Assembly: GCA_944324205.1 (NCBI GenBank)
Contig: CALUVK010000011.1
Span: 1-18,928, forward strand
DNA length: 18,928 bases
Source: Candidatus Gastranaerophilales bacterium
Lineage (GTDB): Bacteria; Cyanobacteriota; Vampirovibrionia; Gastranaerophilales; Gastranaerophilaceae
Reading direction: 5' to 3'
The translations under genes were made by a program, and so were the position numbers. The notes under the pieces were generated by a model. The model made no database searches, was not told the DNA's origin, and worked only from the letters and a program-made list of their open reading frames with translations. Shown one piece after another: positions 1-7,730 of the stretch; the stretch's first letter is position 1; the number at the start of each line of letters is the position of its first letter.

Positions 1-44
1 ATTGTGTTACATTAGAGTAGTTTTAATCTTACATTATTGGTTAA

Positions 45-99
45 CGGCATTTTTCAAAAAAAACTTTAACGTTTTTAAGAATTTGTTACAAAACTTAAT
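45..99 (+). promoter_or_regulatory. Conserved upstream motif, copy A (upstream of glmU)
   Basis: CGGCAT lies at 45-50, ACTTTA at 63-68, TTGTTACA at 83-90 and CTTAAT at 94-99. The same order and near-identical spacing recur at 6923-6977 and, without the CGGCAT part, at 12604-12640. The last half-site ends 24 nt before a TATAAT at 124-129, where an activator replacing a weak -35 could sit. The TTAC/TTAA units recur roughly every 9-11 nt, as in OmpR/PhoB-family sites. The repetition is seen directly; the regulatory role is inferred. Confidence 0.5.
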
Positions 100-123
100 G
101 AATATTCGTTAATAGAGCAAAGA

Positions 124-129
124 TATAAT
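124..129 (+). promoter_or_regulatory. Putative glmU -10 box
   Basis: A perfect TATAAT stands about 70 nt upstream of the glmU start. There is no good -35 hexamer 16-18 nt upstream, but the conserved motif at 45-99 sits just above it. The predicted start is near 136, giving a leader of about 65 nt. Confidence 0.4.
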
Positions 130-154
130 TAAAATATTATACACAGACAAAACT

Positions 155-179
155 ATATCACGGGTTTTATTCGTGATAT
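155..179 (+). other. Hairpin in glmU leader
   Basis: ATATCACG (155-162) and CGTGATAT (172-179) form a perfect 8-bp stem with a 9-nt loop. It ends 11 nt before the GGAGG ribosome binding site at 191-195. No T-run follows, so it is not an intrinsic terminator. It may be a stability or regulatory element of the leader. Confidence 0.45.
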
Positions 180-201
180 TATACTTTTATGGAGGATATG
201 A

Positions 202-1479
202 ATGATGATTAAATCTATAATTTTGGGTGCGGGAAAAGGTACAAGAATGAAATCCGATACGCCCAAGGTTTTGCACACAATTTTTGATAAAGCGCTTTTG
301 GGTTATGTTATAGATGCGGTTAACGGCACAAATTTAGCTGACGAAAACTATATTATTGTCGGGCATCAGGCGGAAGAAGTAGAAAATTATGTAAAATCAA
401 ACTATCAGAATTCAAAATGTGTCCTCCAGACTCCGCAGTTAGGAACAGGGCACGCTGTAAGCATGGCGCTTCCGTATCTTAAAGATTTTGAGGGTGAAGT
501 TATCATTTTATGCGGCGATACTCCTCTTATTACATCCGAAACGCTAAAGGAGTTTATTGAATGCCATAAATTCAATAATTCTGATATTACGGTGATGAGT
601 GCAATTTTTGATAATCCGGCTAATTACGGGCGCATCATAAGAAACCCGGACGGAACGCTTAATTCAATTGTTGAAGAAAAAGACGCTGATATTGAACAAA
701 AATCGGTTAAAGAAATTAATGCAGGAATATACTGTGTTAATTGGGGAAAGATTAAATCAGCATTTTCGGAGCTCAAGACAAACAATGCACAGGGTGAATA
801 TTATTTAACTGATATTATAAAATGGGGAAATGAAAAGAAACTCAGAGTAAATGCTTATACTCTGAAAAATAATGAAGAAATATTCGGCATAAACTCCAAG
901 GCAAATTTATCCGAAGCGTGCAGACTATTAAACCGCAGAGTCGTAAAACAGCACCTTGATAACGGTGTAACAATTATTGATCCTGATACTACCTGGATAA
1001 GCCCGGAAACAGAAATCGGAGCAGATACAGTAATTTACCCCTCCTGCTATATAAACGGAAAAAATAAAATCGGTTCTCACTGCAAAATCGGCCCCTTTGC
1101 TCACTTAAGAGGGGATGTTATATTAGAAGATTACGTTAAAATCGGGAACTTTGTTGAAGTTAAAAAGACAACAATTAAATCGCACACAAATGCCTGTCAT
1201 TTAACATACCTTGGCGACAGCGAAATCGGTTCAAACGTAAATATCGGAGCCGGTACGATTACGGCAAACTACAATCCTTTAACCAAAGTAAAAAGCAAAA
1301 CAGTGATTAAAGATAATGTAAAAATCGGCTCGAATTCCGTACTCGTTGCACCTGTTACAATTGAAGAAGGAGCAAATGTCGGAGCGGTCGGCGTTATAAC
1401 CAAAAATATTCCGGCCTGGGCACTTGCAATAACAAGAGCCCCGCTCAGGGTTTTAGAAAATTGGGTTAAAGGGAAATAA
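202..1479 (+). CDS. glmU: Bifunctional GlmU: UDP-GlcNAc pyrophosphorylase / GlcN-1-P N-acetyltransferase
   Basis: GlmU makes UDP-N-acetylglucosamine for peptidoglycan and lipopolysaccharide in the cytoplasm: it acetylates glucosamine-1-phosphate, then uridylylates the product. The N-terminal half (about 1-230) is a nucleotidyltransferase with the signature LGAGKGTRMKSDTPKVLH (8-25), QLGTGHA (79-85) and CGDTPLI (104-110; D106 and N231 match the metal ligands D105 and N227 of E. coli). The C-terminal half is a left-handed beta-helix of hexapeptide repeats with LRG (R303), KK (321-322), CHLTYLGD (H333, Y336), NVNIGAGT and NYN (N356), matching acetyltransferase active-site residues. At 425 aa it is about 30 residues shorter than the E. 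coli protein; the difference is not in any recognised motif. GGAGG at 191-195 supports ATG 202 (ATG 205 also possible). Its end overlaps the convergent lipoate gene by 14 nt. Confidence 0.96.
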   Translation: MMIKSIILGAGKGTRMKSDTPKVLHTIFDKALLGYVIDAVNGTNLADENYIIVGHQAEEVENYVKSNYQNSKCVLQTPQLGTGHAVSMALPYLKDFEGEVIILCGDTPLITSETLKEFIECHKFNNSDITVMSAIFDNPANYGRIIRNPDGTLNSIVEEKDADIEQKSVKEINAGIYCVNWGKIKSAFSELKTNNAQGEYYLTDIIKWGNEKKLRVNAYTLKNNEEIFGINSKANLSEACRLLNRRVVKQHLDNGVTIIDPDTTWISPETEIGADTVIYPSCYINGKNKIGSHCKIGPFAHLRGDVILEDYVKIGNFVEVKKTTIKSHTNACHLTYLGDSEIGSNVNIGAGTITANYNPLTKVKSKTVIKDNVKIGSNSVLVAPVTIEEGANVGAVGVITKNIPAWALAITRAPLRVLENWVKGK

Positions 1480-2092
1480 ATTTTTCAAAAAGATTAACAA
1501 AATTCTCTTTTGTCATATCCGGAAGGATTTCGTTTACTGTCGTAATCCCTTTGACTTCTTCATGGAACAGATTTTCGAGCAGAGTTTTATCATAGCCGAA
1601 AAGAATAGAGCCATGCTGTAAAATATATCCGTTTTTTCGGCACTGTGCCGAGCCTATTATTTTTTCCCCCTGATAACAAACGTCTGCGCCGGTTGAGAGC
1701 AGCATACAATAATCGTAATGTGTTGAAACTCTTTTATTTTCACCGTATTCAAGTTTTATTCCAAGCGTATCAAAGAAATCTATCAATATTCCTGAAATTT
1801 TTTTATAAGAGTCAATTACACTTTCATGCTCGTTTGCTTTTCCGACGTAGCAGTATGTAACTTCATTATCATGCAACAATGCCCGTCCGCCTGTTAACCT
1901 TCTTACGCTATCAATTTCCCCGTTCAAAAAATCATCTTTTTGGTTTCTTCCTAAAGAAATACACTTTGGCGCCCAGCCGTAGAGACGGAATAAAGGCTCT
2001 TCTGCGTTTTTATTTATAGCTCTTTCAAGCATTTCTAAATCAAGGCGCATATTTTCCGCGCCGGAATGGATGCTGTAGCCTAAATATTTCAT
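1466..2092 (-). CDS. Lipoate/octanoate transferase family protein (LipM/LplA-like)
   Basis: This 208-aa protein of the BPL_LplA_LipB family attaches or transfers lipoyl/octanoyl groups to E2 and GcvH proteins. Seen: RRLTGGRALLH (64-74), the acyl-adenylate/acyl binding loop; the lysine motif EKIIGSAQ (143-150, K144); and LQHGSIL (158-164). C129 lies exactly 15 residues before K144, the spacing of the catalytic cysteine in Bacillus LipM-type octanoyltransferases, and the length lacks the C-terminal accessory domain of E. coli LplA. I therefore favour an octanoyltransferase (lipM) over a lipoate ligase, but the sequence alone does not settle it. The start codon overlaps the stop of the upstream dGTPase-like gene in an ATGA, implying translational coupling. 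The 3' end overlaps glmU by 14 nt, tail to tail. Confidence 0.85.
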   Translation of the reverse strand: MKYLGYSIHSGAENMRLDLEMLERAINKNAEEPLFRLYGWAPKCISLGRNQKDDFLNGEIDSVRRLTGGRALLHDNEVTYCYVGKANEHESVIDSYKKISGILIDFFDTLGIKLEYGENKRVSTHYDYCMLLSTGADVCYQGEKIIGSAQCRKNGYILQHGSILFGYDKTLLENLFHEEVKGITTVNEILPDMTKENFVNLFEKFISL

Positions 2093-3120
2093 TTTCTTTC
2101 ACGTGCTTTCTTTAAAAGCGCATCATCGCTGGTTTTTTCAGCCAGAGGCATCGGAATAAACAAATCTTTATAACGTCTTATTGCATACTGGTCAGTCATA
2201 CCCGAAATATAATCAGTCACAATCTGCGGAATTTCTTCTTTATCATAGTATGATGCAAGCATTTCCGTATAATACTCAAACAATGATTTTATAATATTTT
2301 TCGCCTTTTTTTCTTCCGCTTTTGCAATCGGGTCAAGATAAACATTATCAAACATCCAGGTTCTGAGTTTTGTAACATAAAACCAGCCCTCTTCCGACAT
2401 TGTAACTTTAGGCTTATCCATAGAGCTTTCAATAACATCTGTAATCATTTTTCCTAATCTTGCAGATTGGTTAGAAGAAAAATATTTTATACAATCATCA
2501 GGTAAATCGTTTTCGGATATTATGCCTGCCCTTATAGAGTCTTCAATATCGTGGTTTATATAAGCAATCTTATCCGCATATTGAACAATTTGTGCTTCCG
2601 GAGTTTTAGGCTTGTAGCCCCAGGTATGGGTTAGTATTCCGTCAACGGTTTCTCTGCATAAGTTCATATCTTCAAGAACTTCAACAACTCTCACGCTCTG
2701 GAGATTATGATGAAACCCGTTTGGAAGAAGTTCGTCCAAGGTACCCTCTCCGCAATGGCCGAAAGCTGTATGGCCTAAATCATGACCTAATGCTATAGCT
2801 TCAACCAAATCTTCATTAAGCCTTAAAGCTCTTGCCATGGTACGTCCTATTTGCGCAACTTCAAGCGTATGGGTAAGACGGGTTCGAAAATGGTCGTTAT
2901 ATGGTGATAAGAAAACCTGAGTCTTATGTTTGAGTCTCCTGAAAGATTTTGAATGCAGAATTTTATCTCTGTCTCTTTGAAATTCCGTCCTTATCTCAAA
3001 ATGTTCGTTTCTTGGTCTTTTACGGCCTTTTGAATTAAGACATTTTGTGGCATATGGACTTAATATTTCTAATTCTCTTTGCTCTAAGCTTTCTTTAATT
3101 GTCTTGCATTCCGTGCTCAT
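2089..3120 (-). CDS. dgt: Deoxyguanosinetriphosphate triphosphohydrolase-like protein (HD domain)
   Basis: HD-domain dNTP triphosphohydrolase, expected to release triphosphate from dGTP or other dNTPs and so adjust nucleotide pools. With the start chosen here (343 aa), the family core is FEIRTEFQRDRDKILHS, SFRRLKHKTQVF, then the metal-binding set H84 (RLTHTLEVA), H113-D114 (GHDLGHTAFGH) and D183 (YADKIAY). The reading frame is open to 3225, but residues before MSTECKTIKESLEQRE do not resemble the family. The longer frame would run through the mgtC promoter region and overlap the mgtC start. No Shine-Dalgarno precedes ATG 3120; instead TATAAT ends 6 nt upstream, suggesting a leaderless mRNA. 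The gene is first in a two-gene unit with the lipoate gene. Confidence 0.92.
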   Translation of the reverse strand: MSTECKTIKESLEQRELEILSPYATKCLNSKGRKRPRNEHFEIRTEFQRDRDKILHSKSFRRLKHKTQVFLSPYNDHFRTRLTHTLEVAQIGRTMARALRLNEDLVEAIALGHDLGHTAFGHCGEGTLDELLPNGFHHNLQSVRVVEVLEDMNLCRETVDGILTHTWGYKPKTPEAQIVQYADKIAYINHDIEDSIRAGIISENDLPDDCIKYFSSNQSARLGKMITDVIESSMDKPKVTMSEEGWFYVTKLRTWMFDNVYLDPIAKAEEKKAKNIIKSLFEYYTEMLASYYDKEEIPQIVTDYISGMTDQYAIRRYKDLFIPMPLAEKTSDDALLKKARERK

Positions 3121-3126
3121 AGCTAA

Positions 3127-3155
3127 ATTATACACGAAAGTCAATGTTTTGGCTA
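3127..3155 (-). promoter_or_regulatory. Putative leaderless promoter of the dGTPase-like gene
   Basis: Reading the minus strand, TAGCCA (3155-3150, 4/6 to TTGACA), a 17-nt spacer and a perfect TATAAT (3132-3127) are followed by six bases and then ATG at 3120. Transcription would start at or within a base or two of the start codon. Confidence 0.5.
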
Positions 3156-3165
3156 CTCTTTGAGA

Positions 3166-3207
3166 TTGTATTTTGAAACCAAATAGTGTATCATATTCCA
3201 TAAGGAG
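3166..3207 (+). promoter_or_regulatory. Putative mgtC promoter and ribosome binding site
   Basis: TTGTAT (3166-3171), a 17-nt spacer and TATCAT (3189-3194) form a weak sigma70-type promoter. AGGAG at 3203-3207 lies 8 nt before ATG 3216. This divergent region lies back to back with the dGTPase-like gene promoter. Confidence 0.4.
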
Positions 3208-3215
3208 AGAGAATA

Positions 3216-3935
3216 ATGGAATCATTTTTTAATGCAGAATTTGTAATAAGATTATTTATGGCACTTGCCTTAGGCTTTCTTTTAGGTTTGGAAAGAGAAC
3301 TTACTAATAAGTATGCGGGATTAAGGACGCATATTCTTGTATGTTTGGGAGCTTGTATTTTTACATTGATGTCAATATACGGATTTCCGACTTATGCGCA
3401 CGGTGATAACATTATAATTGATAATGCAACGGGGATAAGAGACACATCCCGTGTTGCTGCGCAAATAGTTACCGGTATTGGTTTTATTGGGGCCGGAACT
3501 GTATTAAGAAATGGCCCTATGGTTTTTGGTTTGACAACAGCGGCAACTTTGTGGATAGCAGCTAGTATTGGAATGGCTTGCGGTGCCGGCATGTATGGGA
3601 TTGCTATAATTGCGACTGCTTTAGCAGTTGCAGTGTTAACTCTTATAAGAATTTTTGAACGACAATTTTTGCCTTCAAGCGGTAAACAAATAAAAAGATG
3701 CAAAGTCTCTGTGTATTGTAAAGGAGAAGATGTAAAGCAAGTATATGATTTGCTTGTATCTAAAGTTGACAATATGCGAGATTTTACTTCAAAAAAATTA
3801 ATAGAAAATCCCCAAAAATCAAAGGTTTCTGCTGTATTTGATTTAAGTAATAAGCGAGTAATGAATGAACTTTATAACAAACTTACAAATCTGGTTAATC
3901 CGGATTCTATAACTTTACAGGAATTGAATGATTAA
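3216..3935 (+). CDS. mgtC: MgtC/SapB family membrane protein
   Basis: Inner-membrane protein of the MgtC/SapB family, linked in other bacteria to magnesium limitation, membrane potential and intracellular survival; its biochemical role is not settled. Seen: the first membrane segment ending in the signature GFLLGLERE (21-29), AGLRTHILVCLGA, then RVAAQIVTGIGFIGAGTVLR and the GLTTAATLWIAASIGMA helix, a run of hydrophobic segments over residues 7-142. A soluble C-terminal part (about 155-239) corresponds to the ACT-like domain of long MgtC homologues. AGGAG lies 8 nt upstream. The downstream TPR gene starts inside its last codons (8-nt overlap), so the two are co-translated. I saw no M-box riboswitch in the short upstream region. 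Confidence 0.9.
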   Translation: MESFFNAEFVIRLFMALALGFLLGLERELTNKYAGLRTHILVCLGACIFTLMSIYGFPTYAHGDNIIIDNATGIRDTSRVAAQIVTGIGFIGAGTVLRNGPMVFGLTTAATLWIAASIGMACGAGMYGIAIIATALAVAVLTLIRIFERQFLPSSGKQIKRCKVSVYCKGEDVKQVYDLLVSKVDNMRDFTSKKLIENPQKSKVSAVFDLSNKRVMNELYNKLTNLVNPDSITLQELND

Positions 3936-5262
3936 AGAAAATAAAAAAAAATTAAGAGAAAAATCAAAAACTCAAATAATTATGGAATATGTGCGAACTA
4001 TAGCAATATCATTTGCAGTAGCCCTTATCTTTACACTGTTGCTTTCAATGCATGCAAGAAGTGAAATGATTAAAAATCTCTATGTAAATGCTGAAGAACA
4101 GCAAAAAATGGATGAAAAAGTCGCAAAACAACTTGTTATGCAGGCAGATTTAACAAAAGACTTGCGAAACAAAAAATATGCAATATGCTTGCAGGTAGGA
4201 AATTTATATGCAACGGCGAATGATTTTGAGAATGCAGAGTTTGCTTATAAACTAGCAATAGAAAAAGCTGGTTCCGGTGTGTACACTCCTTATTTAAAAT
4301 TAATAGAAGTTTATGCAGAACAAGAAAAATTTGCAGATGCCAGTGCTCTTATTAAATCAGTAAAAGATATTAAAAATAAGAAATTGATTAAATTTAAAAC
4401 ACGTGCATTTATCATTCTTGGCGATAAGTATTATTCGATTGGTAAATTTTTAAGTGCAGCAAAAAGCTATGAGCAAGCAAAATTCTATTATGATAAATTT
4501 GCGAAAAAAGATAATAAAGTTGAAGAATCCATTATTATTCGTGTCACGAATGCTTATATAGAAACGGCTAATATTATGGTAAAAAGTGGATATAATTCAG
4601 AAGCTGTCAGATTTTTAAAAAAAGCTGAAAAATATTCTCCAAATAATTTTGAAATAAAATATAAACTTGCGATAATTTATTCGGATTTAGACCCGAAAAA
4701 ATCGGTTGCTTATTTTGAACCTTTATTAGAAGAAATGCCGCAATTCATAGATTATGGCGTTTATGGAAAATCTCTTATGAAAGCTGCAAATATCGCTGAT
4801 TTAGAAGGTAATCCAACGCAGGCAAAGTATTACAGATATAAAATACATTCAATTGACATTTTTGTAGGACAAAAAGTTGTATATAAAAATGATCTTGAGA
4901 TAGTTTTAGATTCTTTTATTGTAAGAAAACTCTGGTTTAAATATAAACTGAGGGCTAAGTATAAATTCAAAAACGTTTCAAATAATGATATTAAACATTT
5001 ATCGGCAGATTTTGTTCTGCGGCATAAGGATAAAGACAGAGTACTAGAAACAGTTTCAAAAACGTTTGTGGATAAAAAGACTCCTTTATATTCAAATGGG
5101 GGTGAAACGCCGGATGTTGAAATAGTTTTTGGTAAAAATATTTTTACCAAAAAAGAACTGGAGCAATACGTTATTGATATATACTTGTATAAAGATGAAC
5201 GTTACAAAACTCTTGCCGGTACAATGAGAGTTCCATTGAAATCAATTTATTCTTCTAAATAA
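3928..5262 (+). CDS. Membrane-anchored TPR protein
   Basis: This 444-aa protein of unknown function has a basic N-terminus (KENKKKLREKSK), one hydrophobic segment at about 22-41 that looks like an uncleaved signal anchor, and a helical TPR-like region (about 60-310) with typical repeat ends such as YATANDFENAEFAYKLAI and SIGKFLSAAKSYEQAK. The last 120 residues change character: FKNVSN, ADFVLRHKDK, then a strand-rich pattern ending RVPLKS. This suggests a beta-sandwich domain outside the membrane. The start overlaps the mgtC stop by 8 nt and AGGA lies 5 nt upstream, so it forms an operon with mgtC. A scaffold or partner role with MgtC is a guess from position only. Its 3' end overlaps the convergent acidic-protein gene by 16 nt. 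Confidence 0.82.
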   Translation: MIKENKKKLREKSKTQIIMEYVRTIAISFAVALIFTLLLSMHARSEMIKNLYVNAEEQQKMDEKVAKQLVMQADLTKDLRNKKYAICLQVGNLYATANDFENAEFAYKLAIEKAGSGVYTPYLKLIEVYAEQEKFADASALIKSVKDIKNKKLIKFKTRAFIILGDKYYSIGKFLSAAKSYEQAKFYYDKFAKKDNKVEESIIIRVTNAYIETANIMVKSGYNSEAVRFLKKAEKYSPNNFEIKYKLAIIYSDLDPKKSVAYFEPLLEEMPQFIDYGVYGKSLMKAANIADLEGNPTQAKYYRYKIHSIDIFVGQKVVYKNDLEIVLDSFIVRKLWFKYKLRAKYKFKNVSNNDIKHLSADFVLRHKDKDRVLETVSKTFVDKKTPLYSNGGETPDVEIVFGKNIFTKKELEQYVIDIYLYKDERYKTLAGTMRVPLKSIYSSK

Positions 5263-6890
5263 AGTGTATCACCCCATCTGTATAATTTTTTGCCGGCAAT
5301 AAACAAATCTTCATCAAGGATACTTGCATTTATTCTTGTTCCATCTGCCATGATTTTAAAATCTGCATCTTCATCTTCTATTTCGTCATATTCTTGTTCA
5401 TTATCGCCAAAGAACTCACTTAATGTAGGTTTTGGCTGATCTGTCTTTAATCTGTTTAATTCTTGCTTAAGCATTACAACTTCACTTAACATTGCTTGCA
5501 TTGCAATATTATCACGAGCTTTTTCATCTAACTGTATTTCGTTAGAGGGCTCTTCGATATTATAAAAATCTGCTAAGCATTCACTAATAATTTCATTATT
5601 TTCTTTTTCGAAACTGTCTTTTGTTGAATTTTCATCTTGTTCATAATGTATTTCTGTGTCAGGAAAGATTTCGTCGGCACTATTCTGAATAACATCATCA
5701 AATTCTTCTGGATTTTCGTCAATATCTTTAATTAGATTGTTTTCTTCTATATTAGGAATGTCTTCTATAACTTCCGAATCGGTAAAATTTTCAGAGATTA
5801 TTTCCTCTTGCAAACTATCATTAGTATTATTGGTATCTTCGGCACTATCTTCTTCTGCTGCTTCGGTAATATTTATTTTTTCATCTGAATAATCAAAGGG
5901 AGTTGTTATTTCTGCCTCTTCTGTAATGGTATTTATATTATCTATAGTTTCTTCATTACTGTCGTTTTGTTCAGAGGACTCTTTGGGAGAGTCCTGTTTA
6001 GTGTCTACAGATTGTTCGTTCTGCTGTGCAGGTTTGTCTGAATGTATTATTTCATTTGTTTGAATATTTTTATTTTCGCTATTTTCTGCAGGCGTTTGAA
6101 TTATAATAGGCTGTATTTGAGGAGCCGCACAACTTTCTGGTTGAATAAGCTGAATTTGAACTGGTTGAGTAAGTCCAGCTAAGTTTGGTGCTTTTGCTAT
6201 TATTTCATCCACCATTGAAGATATTGTATCTTTTGTAATTGAGTCATTGTCGGTATCTTTAACTTCATTATCAGTTTTCTGTTCCACTGTTTCAGCAGCA
6301 ATAGCGGCTTCTTTTGAATAGTTCTCTGGAGCAGAAAAGTCGTCTTTTTCTGTATATTCTTGATCTAAAGATGTTATGTTTTTTTCTTCTGAATCTTGTT
6401 GTATTTTATTTTTCTCAATATCAAAATTTTCTTCGAATTCAGAAATCGTTTCTGCAATTTCCTTGTCAATTAAATTTTCTATAATTTCTTCTTGTAAATT
6501 TTCTTCTTGAGAAGAATGCTCATATTCGCATGTATTAATTTCTGAGAGCTGTTCGGTTTCACAAAGCTCTTCTTTAAGTTTTTCCTCTTGATTTTTGAAT
6601 ATCAGCTTGCTGTTTCGTAATTTAGGGATTCCATTATCTAAATAAAAATATAAATCCGCTAAACCGTTTAATGATTTGTTAGAAAATTCAATTTCTATCG
6701 AATTATTGTCAGGAAAAGAAAATTTGTTAATTTTGACGGCTTCGTCTAATTTATCAATAGAGTTTATAATTCTTATAAATTCTTGCATTACATTTGGTGA
6801 AATTTCGCAAATTGCACGAAACAAACCATTGATGATGATATTATCACCTAACCACTCTCCATTAATAGTAATTCCTTTAAGTTTTCGCAT
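5247..6890 (-). CDS. Large acidic, mostly disordered protein with structured ends (unknown)
   Basis: Not recognised. The 547 residues divide in three. An N-terminal folded part (about 1-100) begins RKLKGITINGEWLGDN and has alternating strands and helices. A long central region (about 100-445) is dominated by E, D, N, S and T, with a short hydrophobic/Gln-Pro patch (QPVQIQLIQP). A C-terminal part follows, with a helix AMLSEVVMLKQELNRLK and then a strand-rich end, DGTRINASILDEDLF and RWGDTLYLEE. There is no signal peptide or membrane helix. ATG 6890 is preceded by AAGGA with a 6-nt spacer; an in-frame TTG at 6896 has no usable spacing. The 3' end overlaps the convergent TPR gene by 16 nt. A linker or scaffold protein is a possible reading; there is no direct evidence of function. 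Confidence 0.75.
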   Translation of the reverse strand: MRKLKGITINGEWLGDNIIINGLFRAICEISPNVMQEFIRIINSIDKLDEAVKINKFSFPDNNSIEIEFSNKSLNGLADLYFYLDNGIPKLRNSKLIFKNQEEKLKEELCETEQLSEINTCEYEHSSQEENLQEEIIENLIDKEIAETISEFEENFDIEKNKIQQDSEEKNITSLDQEYTEKDDFSAPENYSKEAAIAAETVEQKTDNEVKDTDNDSITKDTISSMVDEIIAKAPNLAGLTQPVQIQLIQPESCAAPQIQPIIIQTPAENSENKNIQTNEIIHSDKPAQQNEQSVDTKQDSPKESSEQNDSNEETIDNINTITEEAEITTPFDYSDEKINITEAAEEDSAEDTNNTNDSLQEEIISENFTDSEVIEDIPNIEENNLIKDIDENPEEFDDVIQNSADEIFPDTEIHYEQDENSTKDSFEKENNEIISECLADFYNIEEPSNEIQLDEKARDNIAMQAMLSEVVMLKQELNRLKTDQPKPTLSEFFGDNEQEYDEIEDEDADFKIMADGTRINASILDEDLFIAGKKLYRWGDTLYLEE

Positions 6891-6912
6891 AACCAATCCT
6901 TATTTATCTACA

Positions 6913-6918
6913 ATTATA
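6913..6918 (-). promoter_or_regulatory. Putative -10 of the acidic-protein gene
   Basis: TATAAT on the minus strand lies 22 nt upstream of ATG 6890. A start near 6906 leaves a 16-nt leader holding AAGGA. The conserved motif at 6923-6977 begins just upstream, so the motif could serve this gene, lemA, or both. Confidence 0.4.
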
Positions 6919-6922
6919 ATAT

Positions 6923-6977
6923 CGGCATTTTTTAGAAAAACTTTAGGATTTTTCTTTAATTTGTTACAAAGCTTAAT
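6923..6977 (+). promoter_or_regulatory. Conserved upstream motif, copy B (acidic gene / lemA intergene)
   Basis: CGGCAT (6923-6928), ACTTTA (6940-6945), TTGTTACA (6961-6968) and CTTAAT (6972-6977) repeat the order and spacing of copy A upstream of glmU. A TATAAT at 6979-6984 follows directly on the plus strand and would give lemA a leader of about 150 nt. On the minus strand another TATAAT follows at 6918-6913. Confidence 0.5.
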
Positions 6978-6984
6978 ATATAAT

Positions 6985-7138
6985 ACTTGATTAAAATTTT
7001 TGATTGCCTCTTTAATCTAGTAGTTTTGCAGTGAAAGATGCTTGCAATGCTGAAAATTCCTCTATTTAGTGGTTAAAGTAAAATACAATTCGTGTATACT
7101 AAAAAAAGTATTAATATAAAGGATAAAGGAGATTTGAT
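6985..7138 (+). promoter_or_regulatory. lemA upstream region with proximal promoter
   Basis: The proximal -10 candidate is TATACT at 7095-7100, with a weak TTAAAG at 7073-7078 as -35 (16-nt spacer). AGGAGA at 7127-7132 is 6 nt before ATG 7139. The rest holds no open frame or convincing RNA structure. Confidence 0.35.
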
Positions 7139-7714
7139 ATGAATTTGACAGTTATTGCTGTACTATTGGCTGCATTATTTATTGTTACCTGGATATATGG
7201 TGCTTATGTGTCTCTAATTAAAAAGAAAAATAAAGCTAACGAGGCTTTTTCTTCTATTGATATTCAATTAAAAAAGAGATATGATTTAATTCCTAATATT
7301 CTTACTATAGCTCAAAAGTTTATGGAACATGAGCGCGGGCTAATGGAAGATATTACTAAATTAAGAACTCAGGTTATGAATCTGCCGGATAATTTTGAAA
7401 GTATTGATAGAAAGATTGCTTTAGATAGACAAATTGCGGATAAAATGGGGCAAATTATGGTTGCTGTTGAAAGTTATCCACAATTAAAATCTGATCAAGC
7501 TATGGTTACCGCAATGCAGACATATAATGAAGTTGAAGAACATATCTCTGCAGCAAGAAGATTTTATAATTCTGCGGCAAATGACTTAAAAAATGCTGTA
7601 GAAATATTTCCGTCATCTCTTATCGCAAGATTAATAAATGTTAAGAGTGTTGATTTCTTTGAAATTTCCGAAAGAGAAAGGCAACCTATAAATGCAGCTG
7701 ATTTCTTAAAATAA
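7139..7714 (+). CDS. lemA: LemA family protein
   Basis: LemA-family membrane protein of 191 aa; biochemical function unknown. Seen: one N-terminal membrane segment (about 3-26), then the family's helical domain with KKKNKANEAFSSIDIQLKKR, RYDLIPNILTIAQKF (47-61), SYPQLKSDQAM, and EEHISAARRFYNSAANDLKNAV ending at IFPSSLIA. The topology is a short outside end and a coiled helical bundle inside or outside, which the sequence does not decide. ATG 7139 has AGGAGA 6 nt upstream. It is followed after 16 nt by a DUF3137 gene, a pairing I recall from other genomes, which suggests that the two products work together at the membrane. Confidence 0.92.
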   Translation: MNLTVIAVLLAALFIVTWIYGAYVSLIKKKNKANEAFSSIDIQLKKRYDLIPNILTIAQKFMEHERGLMEDITKLRTQVMNLPDNFESIDRKIALDRQIADKMGQIMVAVESYPQLKSDQAMVTAMQTYNEVEEHISAARRFYNSAANDLKNAVEIFPSSLIARLINVKSVDFFEISERERQPINAADFLK

Positions 7715-7730
7715 CTAGGAGATATGCTGA

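Noticed and set aside
3121..3215. M-box (magnesium) riboswitch for mgtC
   Set aside because: The predicted leader is about 15 nt, far too short for an M-box.
3121..3225. N-terminal extension of the dGTPase-like gene to 3225
   Set aside because: The extra 35 residues do not resemble the family, overlap the mgtC start, and lie upstream of a perfect TATAAT placed right at ATG 3120.
3392..3772. 126-residue minus-strand open frame inside mgtC
   Set aside because: Shadow of conserved MgtC codons; no independent support.
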